Source: JAUVUV01 sp964548275 (GTDB lineage Bacteria; Gemmatimonadota; Glassbacteria; GWA2-58-10). Taken from it: a stretch of DNA of 64,000 bases. Position 1 is the first letter of the stretch; every line of letters begins with the position of its first letter. The stretch lies in contig CAZJQI010000015.1 in assembly GCA_964548275.1 (NCBI GenBank), positions 1 to 64,000 on the forward strand. Direction: 5' to 3'. Shown piece after piece: positions 16,732-26,054 of this stretch. Made by a program: the position numbers and the translations under genes. Under the pieces are notes generated by a model. It saw only the letters and a list, made by a program, of their open reading frames with translations, had not been told where the DNA came from and ran no database searches.

Positions 16732-18387
16732 TTATTCTTTAGCCGCCATCAGAACCAGGCCTTTATCAACTGCCAGAATATCAAGGGAGGGGAATTTCTG
16801 CGCAAGCTCATCCCGGTGTTTTTCACGGGTAATTACTGCCAATGGCCCTGGCATATTAACTATGTCCTCAGCTTCGTCAGTTGCCTCCAGATATACGACA
16901 ACTCTCCGCGAATAGAAGCTCAGCGCTGTTTTGCGGTACCTGTAGGCGGCCAGAGTGCCACTGTCGCCTAGCCAGGCACAGGCGCGCTCAGTCAGCCTTT
17001 TCTGCGGTTCCTGGCGGTGATTCGACACCAGGGGCAGGATGCTCAGGGCGATCAGCAAGGCAAAGAATGTCTGTCCCGCGGCTTGAAAAATAAAAGCTCC
17101 CCTGTGCCTGCGCCGAGTCAGTAAAACTAAAGCACCCAGCGGGCCGGAAATAAACGCCAAGGCGGTGAGAAGAGGCAGATTACCAAGCTCGAACGGCGCG
17201 ATCTTATCCGCTCCAATAATTAAAAATACAGCCAGAGCAGCCGCTGCAAGTACACTCAGCAGGGCAGGCAAGAGAATAACACGGGAACAACTGCCGGACG
17301 GCGTGGGGGCAAGTTCGTGAAAGTAGCCGGCAATAAGAATTGCCAGGGGCGGGAGGGCGGGAGTTATGTATGTGGGCAGCTTGGCCCGGGAAAGGCTGAA
17401 AAAGAGAACTACCAGCACGCACCAGAGCAGCGGAAAGGTTGTTTTCCCGATTAAGGTACGTTCACTTTTCCACTGACCCTGGATGCGGCGCATTAGCCTG
17501 ATTATCGCATGCACGGCAAAGATACTCCAGGGGTAGATACCAAGCAGAAGGCAGGGCAGGTAGTAGTAAAAAGGCTCGATATGCTGCCCGCCGGGAGCTA
17601 CATCGCCGAAAAACCGCTGAAAGTTGTGCTGGATGATAAATACCCGGAAAAACTCAAACTCAGATCGCAGAGTTACAAGCACGTACCAGGGGAGGACAAC
17701 CAGGCAGAGAACAATGACTCCGCCAGCAAACGGGATCCTGGCCAGGTTCTCGCGCGCCCTGCCGGAAACCAGGATATAAACAAAAGCAACTAATGCAGGC
17801 AGAACAAACCCCACCGGGCCCTTGGTAAGAACGGCCAGACCCGAGCAGGCGAACGAGCCGAGGTGGTAAAGCCTGCCCATTTTCTTATCTTCCGCGGCAG
17901 TGCCCAGATAGAATAGAACAAGGGTTGCACTCACGAAAAAGGCCAGATGCATATCCGTTATTGCCCAGCGGCCCAGGGCGATAAATTGCAGGCAGCAGGC
18001 TAGAATTGCCCCTGCAGCAAGCCCGGTTCCTGAGTTCCAGAGCCTGCCGGCCAGAAGGCAGGTCAGCAGTACCGTGCCCAGGGCTGTCAGGGCTGACGGA
18101 AATCGCGCTCCCCACTCGTTTATTCCGAACAGGTGGTAGCTAGCCGCGATCAGCCAGTAGCTCAGCGCAGGTTTTTCAAAACGGTAAGCACCGTTGAAAA
18201 TCGGCAGCACGTAGTCCCCGGATTCGCTCATGTACCGCGCGGTCTCTGCATAGCGTGGCTCATCGACATCGAAAAGACGATATCCACCAAGATTGGTCAG
18301 GTAGAGCAGGCAACAGAATAGGCAGAGCACCGCATAACGGTGGACAACCAGAGTCCGGATGAAATGGTTTTCTCTTTCCAAGGGCAT
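16732..18387 (-). CDS. ArnT/PMT-like membrane glycosyltransferase (GT-C fold)
   Basis: The product has 551 residues. It is a polytopic membrane protein with a large first periplasmic loop carrying DVDEPRYAETAR (Asp42-Glu43), the catalytic acidic motif of GT-C transferases of the ArnT and dolichyl-phosphate-mannosyl types. The following FNGAYRFEKPALSYWL is also typical of the ArnT group. Members move sugar from undecaprenyl-phosphate carriers to lipid A or protein at the periplasmic face. No arn sugar-synthesis genes are visible, so aminoarabinose is not established. It is divergent from the msbA-like gene, consistent with an envelope role. Confidence 0.82.
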   Translation of the reverse strand: MPLERENHFIRTLVVHRYAVLCLFCCLLYLTNLGGYRLFDVDEPRYAETARYMSESGDYVLPIFNGAYRFEKPALSYWLIAASYHLFGINEWGARFPSALTALGTVLLTCLLAGRLWNSGTGLAAGAILACCLQFIALGRWAITDMHLAFFVSATLVLFYLGTAAEDKKMGRLYHLGSFACSGLAVLTKGPVGFVLPALVAFVYILVSGRARENLARIPFAGGVIVLCLVVLPWYVLVTLRSEFEFFRVFIIQHNFQRFFGDVAPGGQHIEPFYYYLPCLLLGIYPWSIFAVHAIIRLMRRIQGQWKSERTLIGKTTFPLLWCVLVVLFFSLSRAKLPTYITPALPPLAILIAGYFHELAPTPSGSCSRVILLPALLSVLAAAALAVFLIIGADKIAPFELGNLPLLTALAFISGPLGALVLLTRRRHRGAFIFQAAGQTFFALLIALSILPLVSNHRQEPQKRLTERACAWLGDSGTLAAYRYRKTALSFYSRRVVVYLEATDEAEDIVNMPGPLAVITREKHRDELAQKFPSLDILAVDKGLVLMAAKE

Positions 18388-18487
18388 TTCCCATGATTGA
18401 TTTTATCGATCAGATAATAAAAATTAGCGAGTCATCGGCTGCTCTGTCAATGACCAAAGAGTGGGCGGGAACAGCCGCCTGGGCTGC

Positions 18488-18516
18488 TTGACATTTGTTA
18501 TGTGGTAGGGTATATT
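18488..18516 (+). promoter_or_regulatory. Sigma70 promoter for the msbA-like operon
   Basis: TTGACA at 18488-18493 and TATATT at 18511-18516 have a 17-base spacer, about 55 bases upstream of the ABC exporter gene. This is an almost perfect vegetative promoter in the divergent gap. Confidence 0.65.
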
Positions 18517-18569
18517 CTTATAATTATTGCAATTATGAAAATTTAAGAAAATTTTTAAAGGTCTAACCG

Positions 18570-20399
18570 GTGAAAGAATACTGGCGTTTGCTGGCTTACC
18601 TGAAACCTTACTGGTTCCGGCTAACATTCACAGTTTTTAGTGTGGTGAGTTTCTCTGTGCTGGATGGGGCGAGCATGGCCCTTTCCGTCCCTTTACTGAA
18701 AGTACTGTTCGAAAGCGGGCAGTCGGCAGGAGATGCTGCCGGGGTACAGGCGAAGGGCTTTTTCGATAAGTTCGAATTCCTCAGACAGATCCAGGCCCGG
18801 ATTCTCGAAGGCGGCCCGCTCGAGGTTCTGAGCCGGATCGTGGTTTTGATCCTCCTGATATTTTTGCTCAAAAACCTCTTCGACTACCTTCAGCGCTTCC
18901 TTAGCCGCTCTCTGGAGCAACTGGCCGTCCGGGATTTGCGCAATGAAATTTTCAGCCACCTGAACAGCCTTTCACTCAGCTTCTTTCACAAGAACAAAAC
19001 AGGGCAGCTCATTTCTTGCATGTCCAATGATGTCAGCACCGTGCGGGCGGTGCTCACCGACAGCTTCTCGAAAATCCTTCTCTCCGGCTGCCAGATCGTC
19101 GTTTATCTGGGCTTGCTGTTTATGTTGAGCTGGAAACTGACCCTGATGGTCTTTGTCTTGATCCCGCCGATGGCCTTGCTGGTGACCTGGGTGGCGAAAA
19201 AATTGCGGCGGAAAAACCTCTGGCTACAGAACGCCCTGGGCGAGATAACCTCCATTTTCCAGGAAACTGTCAGCGGTATCCGCGTGGTGAAAGCATTCGG
19301 TATGGAGAATTTCGAACGGGCCAAGTTCCGCTCCGAGACTCAGAACTACTACAGGCAGTTCATGCGCACCAACAGGTACGCCTCTCTCAGTTCCCCCCTG
19401 ACAGAGACTCTGATGACCATGGTGGGAGGAATTTTTCTGCTTTACGGCGGCCGCCAGGTGCTCGCCGCACAGATGCCCGCTCATGATTTCTTCTTTTTCC
19501 TGATAGTCAGCCTGAGAATCATGTCGCCGGTGAAAGCCTTCGGCAACTTTAACGACATCCTTCAGCAGGGCCTGGCTTCCTGCGACAGGATTTTCAGGAT
19601 CCTCGACACCAGGCCGAAAGTCACCGACAGGCCGGATGCGCTCCCCAAGACCTCGTTCGAAAGATCCATCCGCTATAAAGGGGTCACGTTCGGCTACAAC
19701 GAGGGAGTGCCCGTGCTGAAAGATATCAACCTCGAGATAAAAAAGGGCGAGGCTGTTGCCCTGGTCGGTCCGAGCGGCGCTGGCAAATCCACCCTGGTCG
19801 ACCTGATTCCACGCTTCTATGACGTCTGGCAGGGCAGGATCCTGATCGATGGCCGCGATATCCGGGATTACCGCATCGCCGGTCTTCGCAGCCTGATCGG
19901 TATCGTGACCCAGGAGACTATACTGTTCAACGATACAGTGCGCAATAATATCGCCTACGGAATGAAAGAGATGCCCCTGGAGCGGGTGATAAAGGCGGCC
20001 AAAGCAGCCAACGCCCACGAGTTTATTCAGGCCATGGACAATGGCTACCATGCGGTTATCGGCGAAAGAGGATCACGGCTTTCCGGTGGGCAGCGCCAAC
20101 GGATCGCAATCGCCAGGGCGATTCTCAAGAACCCGGATATCCTGATTTTCGACGAGGCGACTTCATCCCTTGACACAGAAAGCGAACTTCTGGTGCAGCA
20201 GGCAATCGAGCACCTGATGAAAAACCGTACCAGCCTGGTTATCGCTCACCGCCTGTCCACGATCCAGCACTGCGACAGAATAATTGTCATCAATGAAGGC
20301 AGGATCGTCCAGACCGGTAGCCATCTGGACCTTCACCGCCGGGACGGCCTCTACCGGCGGCTTTACGAGTTGCAATTTCAAACAACCAGCACAGCTTAA
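18570..20399 (+). CDS. ABC exporter of the MsbA type (lipid/polysaccharide exporter)
   Basis: The product has 609 residues: an N-terminal six-helix transmembrane domain and a C-terminal nucleotide-binding domain in one chain, so it works as a homodimer. Walker A GPSGAGKST starts near residue 400, the signature LSGGQRQRIAIARAI is near 504, Walker B ILIFDEATSSLD near 524 and the switch His in VIAHRLST near 559. Homologues flip lipid A-core or similar lipids across the inner membrane. The next gene, a glycosyltransferase, begins two bases after the stop. The exact cargo is inferred from family and context. Confidence 0.85.
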   Translation: MKEYWRLLAYLKPYWFRLTFTVFSVVSFSVLDGASMALSVPLLKVLFESGQSAGDAAGVQAKGFFDKFEFLRQIQARILEGGPLEVLSRIVVLILLIFLLKNLFDYLQRFLSRSLEQLAVRDLRNEIFSHLNSLSLSFFHKNKTGQLISCMSNDVSTVRAVLTDSFSKILLSGCQIVVYLGLLFMLSWKLTLMVFVLIPPMALLVTWVAKKLRRKNLWLQNALGEITSIFQETVSGIRVVKAFGMENFERAKFRSETQNYYRQFMRTNRYASLSSPLTETLMTMVGGIFLLYGGRQVLAAQMPAHDFFFFLIVSLRIMSPVKAFGNFNDILQQGLASCDRIFRILDTRPKVTDRPDALPKTSFERSIRYKGVTFGYNEGVPVLKDINLEIKKGEAVALVGPSGAGKSTLVDLIPRFYDVWQGRILIDGRDIRDYRIAGLRSLIGIVTQETILFNDTVRNNIAYGMKEMPLERVIKAAKAANAHEFIQAMDNGYHAVIGERGSRLSGGQRQRIAIARAILKNPDILIFDEATSSLDTESELLVQQAIEHLMKNRTSLVIAHRLSTIQHCDRIIVINEGRIVQTGSHLDLHRRDGLYRRLYELQFQTTSTA

Positions 20400-20401
20400 C
20401 T

Positions 20402-21232
20402 ATGAAACCGGTCATCTATTTTTACCTCCCCGTGTTCAACGAACAGGACACAGTAGGAGTTTTTCTTTACCGCCTGAGCGAGGTGATGAAAAATCTCAAG
20501 CTGGGGTACGAGGTTTTTATTACCCTGGATGGATGTACTGACGACTCCGCCGAAGTGGTAGAGCCCTACATGCGAAGAATGCCGCTGCGGGTCACTCACA
20601 ACCAGCCTAGAGTGGGTTACGGAAAGTCTCTTTACGAGACGATCAGGAAAGTGCTCGCTAAAAGCAGCAATCCCAAAAGAGACTTTTTCCTGGTCCTGGA
20701 CGCTGATTTTACTTACAACACTGGTGTACTGAATCAAATATCGGCCCAGATAGAGCGCAATGTGGACATTCTTTTCCCGAACCGTTCCAGCGGCCGGATG
20801 AAAGGTGTCGCAGTTGCCAGAAGGATCGCGCACAAGCTGGCCCGCCCCATTTTGCGTTTCCGCGGTATTGAAGTGGAAGTAAATTCTGACCTGCTGGCCA
20901 CTTTCAGGGGCTGCCGGGTTCAGCTTTTACGCCGCAACATGGCTCGCCTCAAGGCGCTCGCTGAAATGGGCCCGAAAATATCGCCCGCTGCCTGTACAGC
21001 CGTTTTTTCCGTTGCCCTGATGAATGATGCAAGAAGCTTTGGGTTGATAGACTTGGACGATAGAAAACTGCGCCGCCGCAAGAGCCGCTTCAAACTTTTC
21101 AGCCTCCTGCGGTTTCTTCTCTTCAGCAGGGAAATTGCCGCAGCCGCTGCCGAAATAGAACAGCAGCCAGCCAAACCTCGTCAGCCAAGGAGATATTCGA
21201 ATAAAAAGGGAGAACGTTCGTCCAAAATTTAA
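20402..21232 (+). CDS. Family 2 glycosyltransferase
   Basis: The product has 276 residues. The start is two bases after the exporter stop, so translation is probably coupled. The GT-A fold is shown by YLPVFNEQDTVG at the N-terminus, LDGCTDDS (Asp43) and the metal-binding DxD at Asp100-Asp102 in LVLDADF. The acceptor region is short, and the last 70 residues are basic and rich in Ala, Arg and Lys rather than membrane-spanning. It uses a nucleotide-sugar to transfer to an unknown acceptor, probably a lipid or cell-surface glycan. Confidence 0.75.
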   Translation: MKPVIYFYLPVFNEQDTVGVFLYRLSEVMKNLKLGYEVFITLDGCTDDSAEVVEPYMRRMPLRVTHNQPRVGYGKSLYETIRKVLAKSSNPKRDFFLVLDADFTYNTGVLNQISAQIERNVDILFPNRSSGRMKGVAVARRIAHKLARPILRFRGIEVEVNSDLLATFRGCRVQLLRRNMARLKALAEMGPKISPAACTAVFSVALMNDARSFGLIDLDDRKLRRRKSRFKLFSLLRFLLFSREIAAAAAEIEQQPAKPRQPRRYSNKKGERSSKI

Positions 21233-21303
21233 ACCAGCAGAAAATAGAAACCCCGCGGTTTATTTCCTTTGCAGTTTATCAATTACAAGACAGGGACGAT
21301 AGA

Positions 21304-22068
21304 TTGTCTTTAAAAGTGGCGAAATTGTTCTTCCTTTTTCTTTTTTCAGTTATCCTCCCAATCAAGGGCAACGCCCAGCAGGCGGACTCTATCCCCCGGG
21401 TTCCTTACCGGGTCGGCGAGGAGTTGAATTTCTCGGTGAACTGGACTGTGGGCAATATCGGCACTGCTTACATGCATGTCGCCGCTATCGACAGCTTCCG
21501 CGCGAATCTGTGTTACAGGATCGAAGCAGGGGCAATATCCAATAAGACACTCGATCTGTTTTATCCTGTGCGGGATTATTTTTTCTCCCTGATCGACACG
21601 CGCAAGCTGTTCACCCGGAAATTTATCAAGCGCCAGAAAGAGGGCAAAACCAGGCGCCACCGGGAGCTGATCTACGACCAGGAGACCGGCATCCGCTTCG
21701 ACCTGGTCAGTGGGGACACAGTGGAAATCGTGCCCGAGGCGCAGGATGAACTCTCGATTTTTTACTATTTCAGGACACTCGACCTCGAGGTGGGCCAGGG
21801 AATCCTTCTGGAGAATTTTGTGGACAAGCACGGCAACCCGCTCAAGGTTGCGGTCCATCGCACCGAATGGGTGGAGGTTCCCGCAGGGCGCTTTTTCTGC
21901 TTTGTGGTTGAGCCCTTTCTCAAGAAAGGCGGGCTTTTCAAACACAAAGGGAACCTGCTGGTCTGGATAACCAACGATAAGAACCGGATTCCGGTCAAGG
22001 TGACCAGCCAACTCGATTTCGGCCAGATCGTTGTGATGCTCGAATCTTTCACTCTCGGAAAAAGCTAG
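21304..22068 (+). CDS. DUF3108 exported protein
   Basis: The product has 254 residues from TTG 21304. A signal peptide covers roughly residues 1-24, ending GNAQQ. The mature part starts PYRVGEELNFSVNW and has the DUF3108 pattern: IGTAYM, the DLFYPVRDYFFSLID segment, RHRELIYDQ, and a repeated beta strand structure ending LLVWITNDKNRIPVKV. These are periplasmic or outer-leaflet beta-barrel-like proteins often near envelope genes. Its position after the glycosyltransferase and MsbA-like exporter supports an envelope role. Start choice is uncertain. Confidence 0.75.
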   Translation: MSLKVAKLFFLFLFSVILPIKGNAQQADSIPRVPYRVGEELNFSVNWTVGNIGTAYMHVAAIDSFRANLCYRIEAGAISNKTLDLFYPVRDYFFSLIDTRKLFTRKFIKRQKEGKTRRHRELIYDQETGIRFDLVSGDTVEIVPEAQDELSIFYYFRTLDLEVGQGILLENFVDKHGNPLKVAVHRTEWVEVPAGRFFCFVVEPFLKKGGLFKHKGNLLVWITNDKNRIPVKVTSQLDFGQIVVMLESFTLGKS

Positions 22069-22088
22069 CTTAAAAGGAGAAACCGCTG

Positions 22089-23036
22089 TTGCCTGGCCGT
22101 TATCCCAGAATCAGCCGTAAGAAAGTACGCACAAAATCCATCACTGAGCGGTCACACAAGGTCCAGGTGGAGGATTTCGCCGATCTTGAGGCCGCTGCAT
22201 TCCTCGATTGCCTCCCGGACCAGCTTAAAGCAGCCGACTGGAAAGCTTTCTGCTCAAGCCTTGCCTCTGCATTCAGGCAGGGATTGCCTGTGATTGCCAT
22301 GATGGGCGCACACGTGGTCAAGGTGGGCTGCTCGCCGGTGATTATCGACTGGGTTAGAAAGGGAGCCTTGAGTGCAGTGGCGTTCAACGGGGCCACAGCG
22401 ATCCACGATGCTGAGATCGCCATGTGGGGAGCAACCAGCGAGGATGTGGAGCAGGGCCTGGCTGACGGCAGTTTCGGCATGGTGGAGGAGACTCCCGAGC
22501 TGTTCGCAGCAGCATCGAGCCGGGCTGCTGAGAACGATCTGGGACTCGGCGAGGCCCTGGGCGCAGAGCTCACCCGAAGAAAAGCGCCCAACGCCGGTTC
22601 CAGCATCCTCTGCGCCTGCTACGAGCACGGCGTTCCGCTGTCCGTGCACGTGGCTATCGGCACGGACACGGTCCACCAGCACCCTGCTCTTAACGGAGCA
22701 AAGCTGGGCGCTGCCACCATGATTGATTTCGAGATTTTTACAGCCGCAGTGGCAAAGCTCGTGCCCGGCTCTGTTGTAATGAATCTAGGCTCCGCGGTGA
22801 TCCTGCCCGAGGTTTTTCTCAAGGCCCTCACCCTGGCGCGCAATCTCGGCCACACCTGTAACGGTATCATCGCAGCCGATTTCAGCATGATCCAGCAGTA
22901 TCGCCCCACTGTCAACGTAGTGGGCCGCCCCACCCGCACCGGCGGCGGCAAGGGATACACCTTCATCGGCCACCACGAGATTCTTCTGCCGCTATTGCAC
23001 CGCTGTGTGGGGGAAGAACTTTCCAAATTTGATTAA
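22089..23036 (+). CDS. Deoxyhypusine synthase-like (COG1899) protein
   Basis: The product has 315 residues. TTG 22089 is preceded by AAAAGGAGAAACC. The core segments MMGAHVVKVGCSP, FNGATAIHDAEIAMWGATSEDV and GSFGMVEETPE belong to the bacterial branch related to deoxyhypusine synthase (NAD-binding Rossmann fold). A conserved-looking GGGKGYTFIGHHE lies near the end. Bacteria have no hypusinated eIF5A, so this branch must use another substrate; homospermidine-type or other aminobutyl transfer is one possibility. I could not locate the eukaryotic active-site Lys motif with confidence. The next gene is AT-rich and unrelated. Confidence 0.65.
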   Translation: MPGRYPRISRKKVRTKSITERSHKVQVEDFADLEAAAFLDCLPDQLKAADWKAFCSSLASAFRQGLPVIAMMGAHVVKVGCSPVIIDWVRKGALSAVAFNGATAIHDAEIAMWGATSEDVEQGLADGSFGMVEETPELFAAASSRAAENDLGLGEALGAELTRRKAPNAGSSILCACYEHGVPLSVHVAIGTDTVHQHPALNGAKLGAATMIDFEIFTAAVAKLVPGSVVMNLGSAVILPEVFLKALTLARNLGHTCNGIIAADFSMIQQYRPTVNVVGRPTRTGGGKGYTFIGHHEILLPLLHRCVGEELSKFD

Positions 23037-23123
23037 ATAAGAAATATTAATTGATATTTAAAACATTATTTTTTTCTTAAATTTTTAAGGATCAATATTA
23101 TCTTCTCTAAAGGATACAATCTT

Positions 23124-23825
23124 ATGGATGAAGAATGGATTATAAGAGTTGAGGGACGTAACCTCAAATTCAAAAGAGAAACTCTTTTAAACTACGCTAT
23201 GAACCGTTGGGCATTAAACAAAGCGCATAGTGTTGGGCCAACTTCTGAATTAATAAGGAAATGTGCACCAAAAAGTTTTGAAGTATGGGAGAATTTTTAC
23301 TTTGAAAATGCTGTGCAGAAAAAAAAGGATGGCCTCAAAATTAATAGGGAATATTTAATAGATTCGGGTAGAAAACTCTATGTAAAATTAACAGAAGTAG
23401 TTCATAGTGAACTTTCTGGTATCCAAGAAAAAGAATGTATAGATTATGCCTATAATTTAGTCTTGAATAGAACATATGAAGGATATCTTTCAGAAATAGA
23501 TACAATATATGGACAATTGGAAGAAATTTTAAAGGTAAAAATACGACCGGCCCCTGATGAATGGGACAGGATTTATAATGTAGACTTTTTTATAAAAATA
23601 AATGATAAATGCTTGGGTCTTCAGATAAAGCCAATAACATCAGGAATTGCTTTAAATCAATATCAATGGGATAAAATGCATGAGGACAGCCATAGGAGAT
23701 TTACAGAAAAATATAGTGGAAAAGTTTTTTTCATTTATTCAGTGAAATCTGGGGATAAGAAAAAAATCTATAATACAGAAGTTATTGAAGAAATAGAAGC
23801 AGAAATTATTAGATTAAAAAGTTAA
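23124..23825 (+). CDS. MjaI-family type II restriction endonuclease
   Basis: The product has 233 residues and is very AT-rich in codon use compared with neighbours. The sequence VDFFIKINDKCLGLQIKP gives a PD-(D/E)xK-type site with Asp154 and Gln167-x-Lys169, and GNLKFKRETLLNY-like and WDRIYN features match the MjaI family (enzymes of the CTAG specificity). It converges on a methyltransferase gene only 26 bases away, as expected for a restriction-modification pair. The CTAG target is inferred from the family, not demonstrated here. Confidence 0.8.
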   Translation: MDEEWIIRVEGRNLKFKRETLLNYAMNRWALNKAHSVGPTSELIRKCAPKSFEVWENFYFENAVQKKKDGLKINREYLIDSGRKLYVKLTEVVHSELSGIQEKECIDYAYNLVLNRTYEGYLSEIDTIYGQLEEILKVKIRPAPDEWDRIYNVDFFIKINDKCLGLQIKPITSGIALNQYQWDKMHEDSHRRFTEKYSGKVFFIYSVKSGDKKKIYNTEVIEEIEAEIIRLKS

Positions 23826-23851
23826 TTTCACTTCATTTTTATAATCTATAG

Positions 23852-25045
23852 TTAATCGGAGAATAGTATTCGTTGAGAAGCTTTAAAGGTTTCCTGATTT
23901 AGTCTTTTTCTATTTGATTTTAAGGAAAAATTATTGATTTTGAACATATCAGAATCTTCTTTGCCTGATTCTGAAATCCAAACTCCAAAAGATTTTTTCT
24001 CGGGCTTTTCACGATAAGTTACTTCGAAAACGTCTTTATCGACTTTCTTAACTTCTTTTAATTCATTTAATATAAGCTCTTTTTCTTGTCTTGTCATAAC
24101 AGGGAAGCCATAATAGATATTTTCATATTTAAATGACCCTTTATTACTAATCCAATATTCTGCAAAATCAATATGTTTTTTTATTCGATTTAAAATATAA
24201 CTATTTGAAAAATTTACTATATGTCTATTTATGTCTAGTATTATATCACGGAAATTGACATCTATCTCAAAACCTATGCTATTTCTACCTGAAGCCATGG
24301 AAGCAGCAAGGGTTGTTCCTGTACCTAAGAAAGGATCAAGTACGAAGTCTCCTTTAACTGATAACATATTGATTATTCTATAAGCTAATTCAAAAGGGTA
24401 TGCCGCACTTCTTAATCGGGAGTTATTGTTAACTATTTTTTGTTGTGTTCCTTTAATATCCATCCAAACATCTGAAAACCATACATTTCTCTCTTCCCAG
24501 AAAATAGCACTTTCTCGTCTTTTTCTTTTATTTTCTTCTTTTTTAAATTCTCTTTTTTTACCTTTTCTGAATATAAGAAGATATTCATGCTCAAGTGTTA
24601 CGTATGCACCAGCCGGTAACATACCTGAGCCCATGAATTTATTTGGTGCGTTTGTTTGTTTTCTCCACAAAATATCTGGAAGAACATGAAATCCTTTTTT
24701 CAATAGATAATTCAATATTCTTGAATGATTTGGAAATAGTTGGAAATCGCCGTTTATTGTTCTCGTTGCATCTCCTATATTTATGCATAAAAATCCTCCA
24801 TTTTTTAAAACGCGGTAACATTCATTCCATATTTTATCCAAAATTTCATGCATAAAGTTAAATGATTGGATGCCATTTTTTTTATTCAGAGAATCTTTTA
24901 TAGCAGGGTTTTGATAAATGAATATTTCATCCCACATTTCAATCATAGGATAGGGCGGGGAAGTCATTATTAAGTCCACACTATTATCTGGCAATGAATC
25001 CATATGGTTAGAATTAGTTAACAAAACTTTATGTGTAGTATTCAT
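23852..25045 (-). CDS. Beta-class N4-cytosine DNA methyltransferase (partner of MjaI-like enzyme)
   Basis: The product has 397 residues. The catalytic motif TSPPYP (residues 28-33) comes first and the S-adenosylmethionine motif DPFLGTGTT (237-245) later, as in the beta class; TSPPY is typical of N4-cytosine or N6-adenine methylation, with SPPY usual for m4C. A conserved MLPAGAYVTLEHEYLLIF block lies between. The C-terminal 120 residues are a probable target-recognition region. It is AT-rich like the adjacent endonuclease, and it protects host DNA from that enzyme. Confidence 0.88.
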   Translation of the reverse strand: MNTTHKVLLTNSNHMDSLPDNSVDLIMTSPPYPMIEMWDEIFIYQNPAIKDSLNKKNGIQSFNFMHEILDKIWNECYRVLKNGGFLCINIGDATRTINGDFQLFPNHSRILNYLLKKGFHVLPDILWRKQTNAPNKFMGSGMLPAGAYVTLEHEYLLIFRKGKKREFKKEENKRKRRESAIFWEERNVWFSDVWMDIKGTQQKIVNNNSRLRSAAYPFELAYRIINMLSVKGDFVLDPFLGTGTTLAASMASGRNSIGFEIDVNFRDIILDINRHIVNFSNSYILNRIKKHIDFAEYWISNKGSFKYENIYYGFPVMTRQEKELILNELKEVKKVDKDVFEVTYREKPEKKSFGVWISESGKEDSDMFKINNFSLKSNRKRLNQETFKASQRILFSD

Positions 25046-25192
25046 TTCTTTTTTCTACTGTTGTCCTATTGTGAGAAAGAATAATAATCAGGAGATAAGA
25101 GTCTTTCACACATCAATTAGGTTTTTCATATTATAAAATACTTTCAATTTTTTTCTCGTCAAGCTGACATATAAATTTTCTACGAAATATAT

Positions 25193-25957
25193 TCAGTGCC
25201 CCAGCCTGCGGAAATGAAGGAAAGCCTCGATCTGCGCGCGCTCTGAGCGGGTGAGCACCCCGTCAGAGTCCACGTAAAGGCCGTTGTGCTTGCGGGCCAG
25301 GTGCTTGGCTAAAATATTCTTGCTGCAGAATGTCTGGGCGAAAAATATCGTGGGTACACCAAGGGGCACAAAACATTCCAGCTCCAGGTCCGCAGGGGTG
25401 CGGTTCTCGAAACAGCGCAGCCAGCCCAGAAGTTGGGTTCCGGGAGGAAAAAGCTCGTAGATTGCTTCATCCGCACACGGGACGCCCCAGAACGCAGCAG
25501 GCGGTGCCGGGCAGGGGCGAAGGCCGGACTTGTCCACAGGCGAGATAATATCGTCCAGGATCAGGCTCACCTTTTCAGCTAACGGCAGGTCGCTGTCGCA
25601 GATCGGCGCGCCGGCAGGCTTGGTGCTGTCGTTCTGCGTTCTGATCAGCCGCACCTCCGGCACCCTGTCCTCGATAACATTTCCCAGGAAACGGGCGTTG
25701 TCGCACTTACTGTAGCCGTCATCGAATATTATCACCTCGGGCTTGAGCGCCAAGGTGTTGGCCAGTATCCGCTGGATGATGGCGCAGGCGTTCACAGGCA
25801 GCATCTCTTTCGCCTCGGTGAGCGATACTCCCGGCTGCCTGTTGTCCAGGTCCATCAGTTCGGCGTTCCTGTAGCGCGCCATTATTGCTTGCGACGGACA
25901 GCCGATAAAACCCACCAGTTTTCTGCCTTTCCCAGATTTATGTTCCGTATTGCCCAT
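25193..25957 (-). CDS. Hypothetical protein with nine cysteines
   Basis: The product has about 254 residues from ATG 25957, with AAGGA eight bases upstream; a longer frame to 26068 has no ribosome site. Motifs include GFIGCPSQAIMARY, a Cys-containing IIFDDGYSKCDNARF and PCPAPPAAFWGVPCADE. Cysteines are at 20, 58, 85, 120, 149, 161, 182, 195 and 211. The alternation of hydrophobic strands and Asp-rich turns looks like an alpha/beta fold, possibly metal-binding. I do not recognise a family. It is normal in GC, unlike the restriction-modification pair next to it, and it lies about 100 bases downstream of the NYN nuclease on the same strand. Confidence 0.55.
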   Translation of the reverse strand: MGNTEHKSGKGRKLVGFIGCPSQAIMARYRNAELMDLDNRQPGVSLTEAKEMLPVNACAIIQRILANTLALKPEVIIFDDGYSKCDNARFLGNVIEDRVPEVRLIRTQNDSTKPAGAPICDSDLPLAEKVSLILDDIISPVDKSGLRPCPAPPAAFWGVPCADEAIYELFPPGTQLLGWLRCFENRTPADLELECFVPLGVPTIFFAQTFCSKNILAKHLARKHNGLYVDSDGVLTRSERAQIEAFLHFRRLGH

Positions 25958-26054
25958 CAAAGGAATCCTTATGTTTTTCAGATTCGGGGTGAGGTGCGTC
26001 AGTAGCGCTGGAGCTGATTGTGAAATATATATGTCCAAGGCGAAAAGGTGGATT

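Noticed and set aside
16732..18387. Assignment of the ArnT-like gene to aminoarabinose addition
   Set aside because: No arnA/B/C/D genes are seen, and the GT-C motif is shared by several transferases.
19224..20051. Reverse-strand frame opposite the MsbA-like gene
   Set aside because: It overlaps the ABC nucleotide-binding domain, which has all expected motifs on the forward strand.
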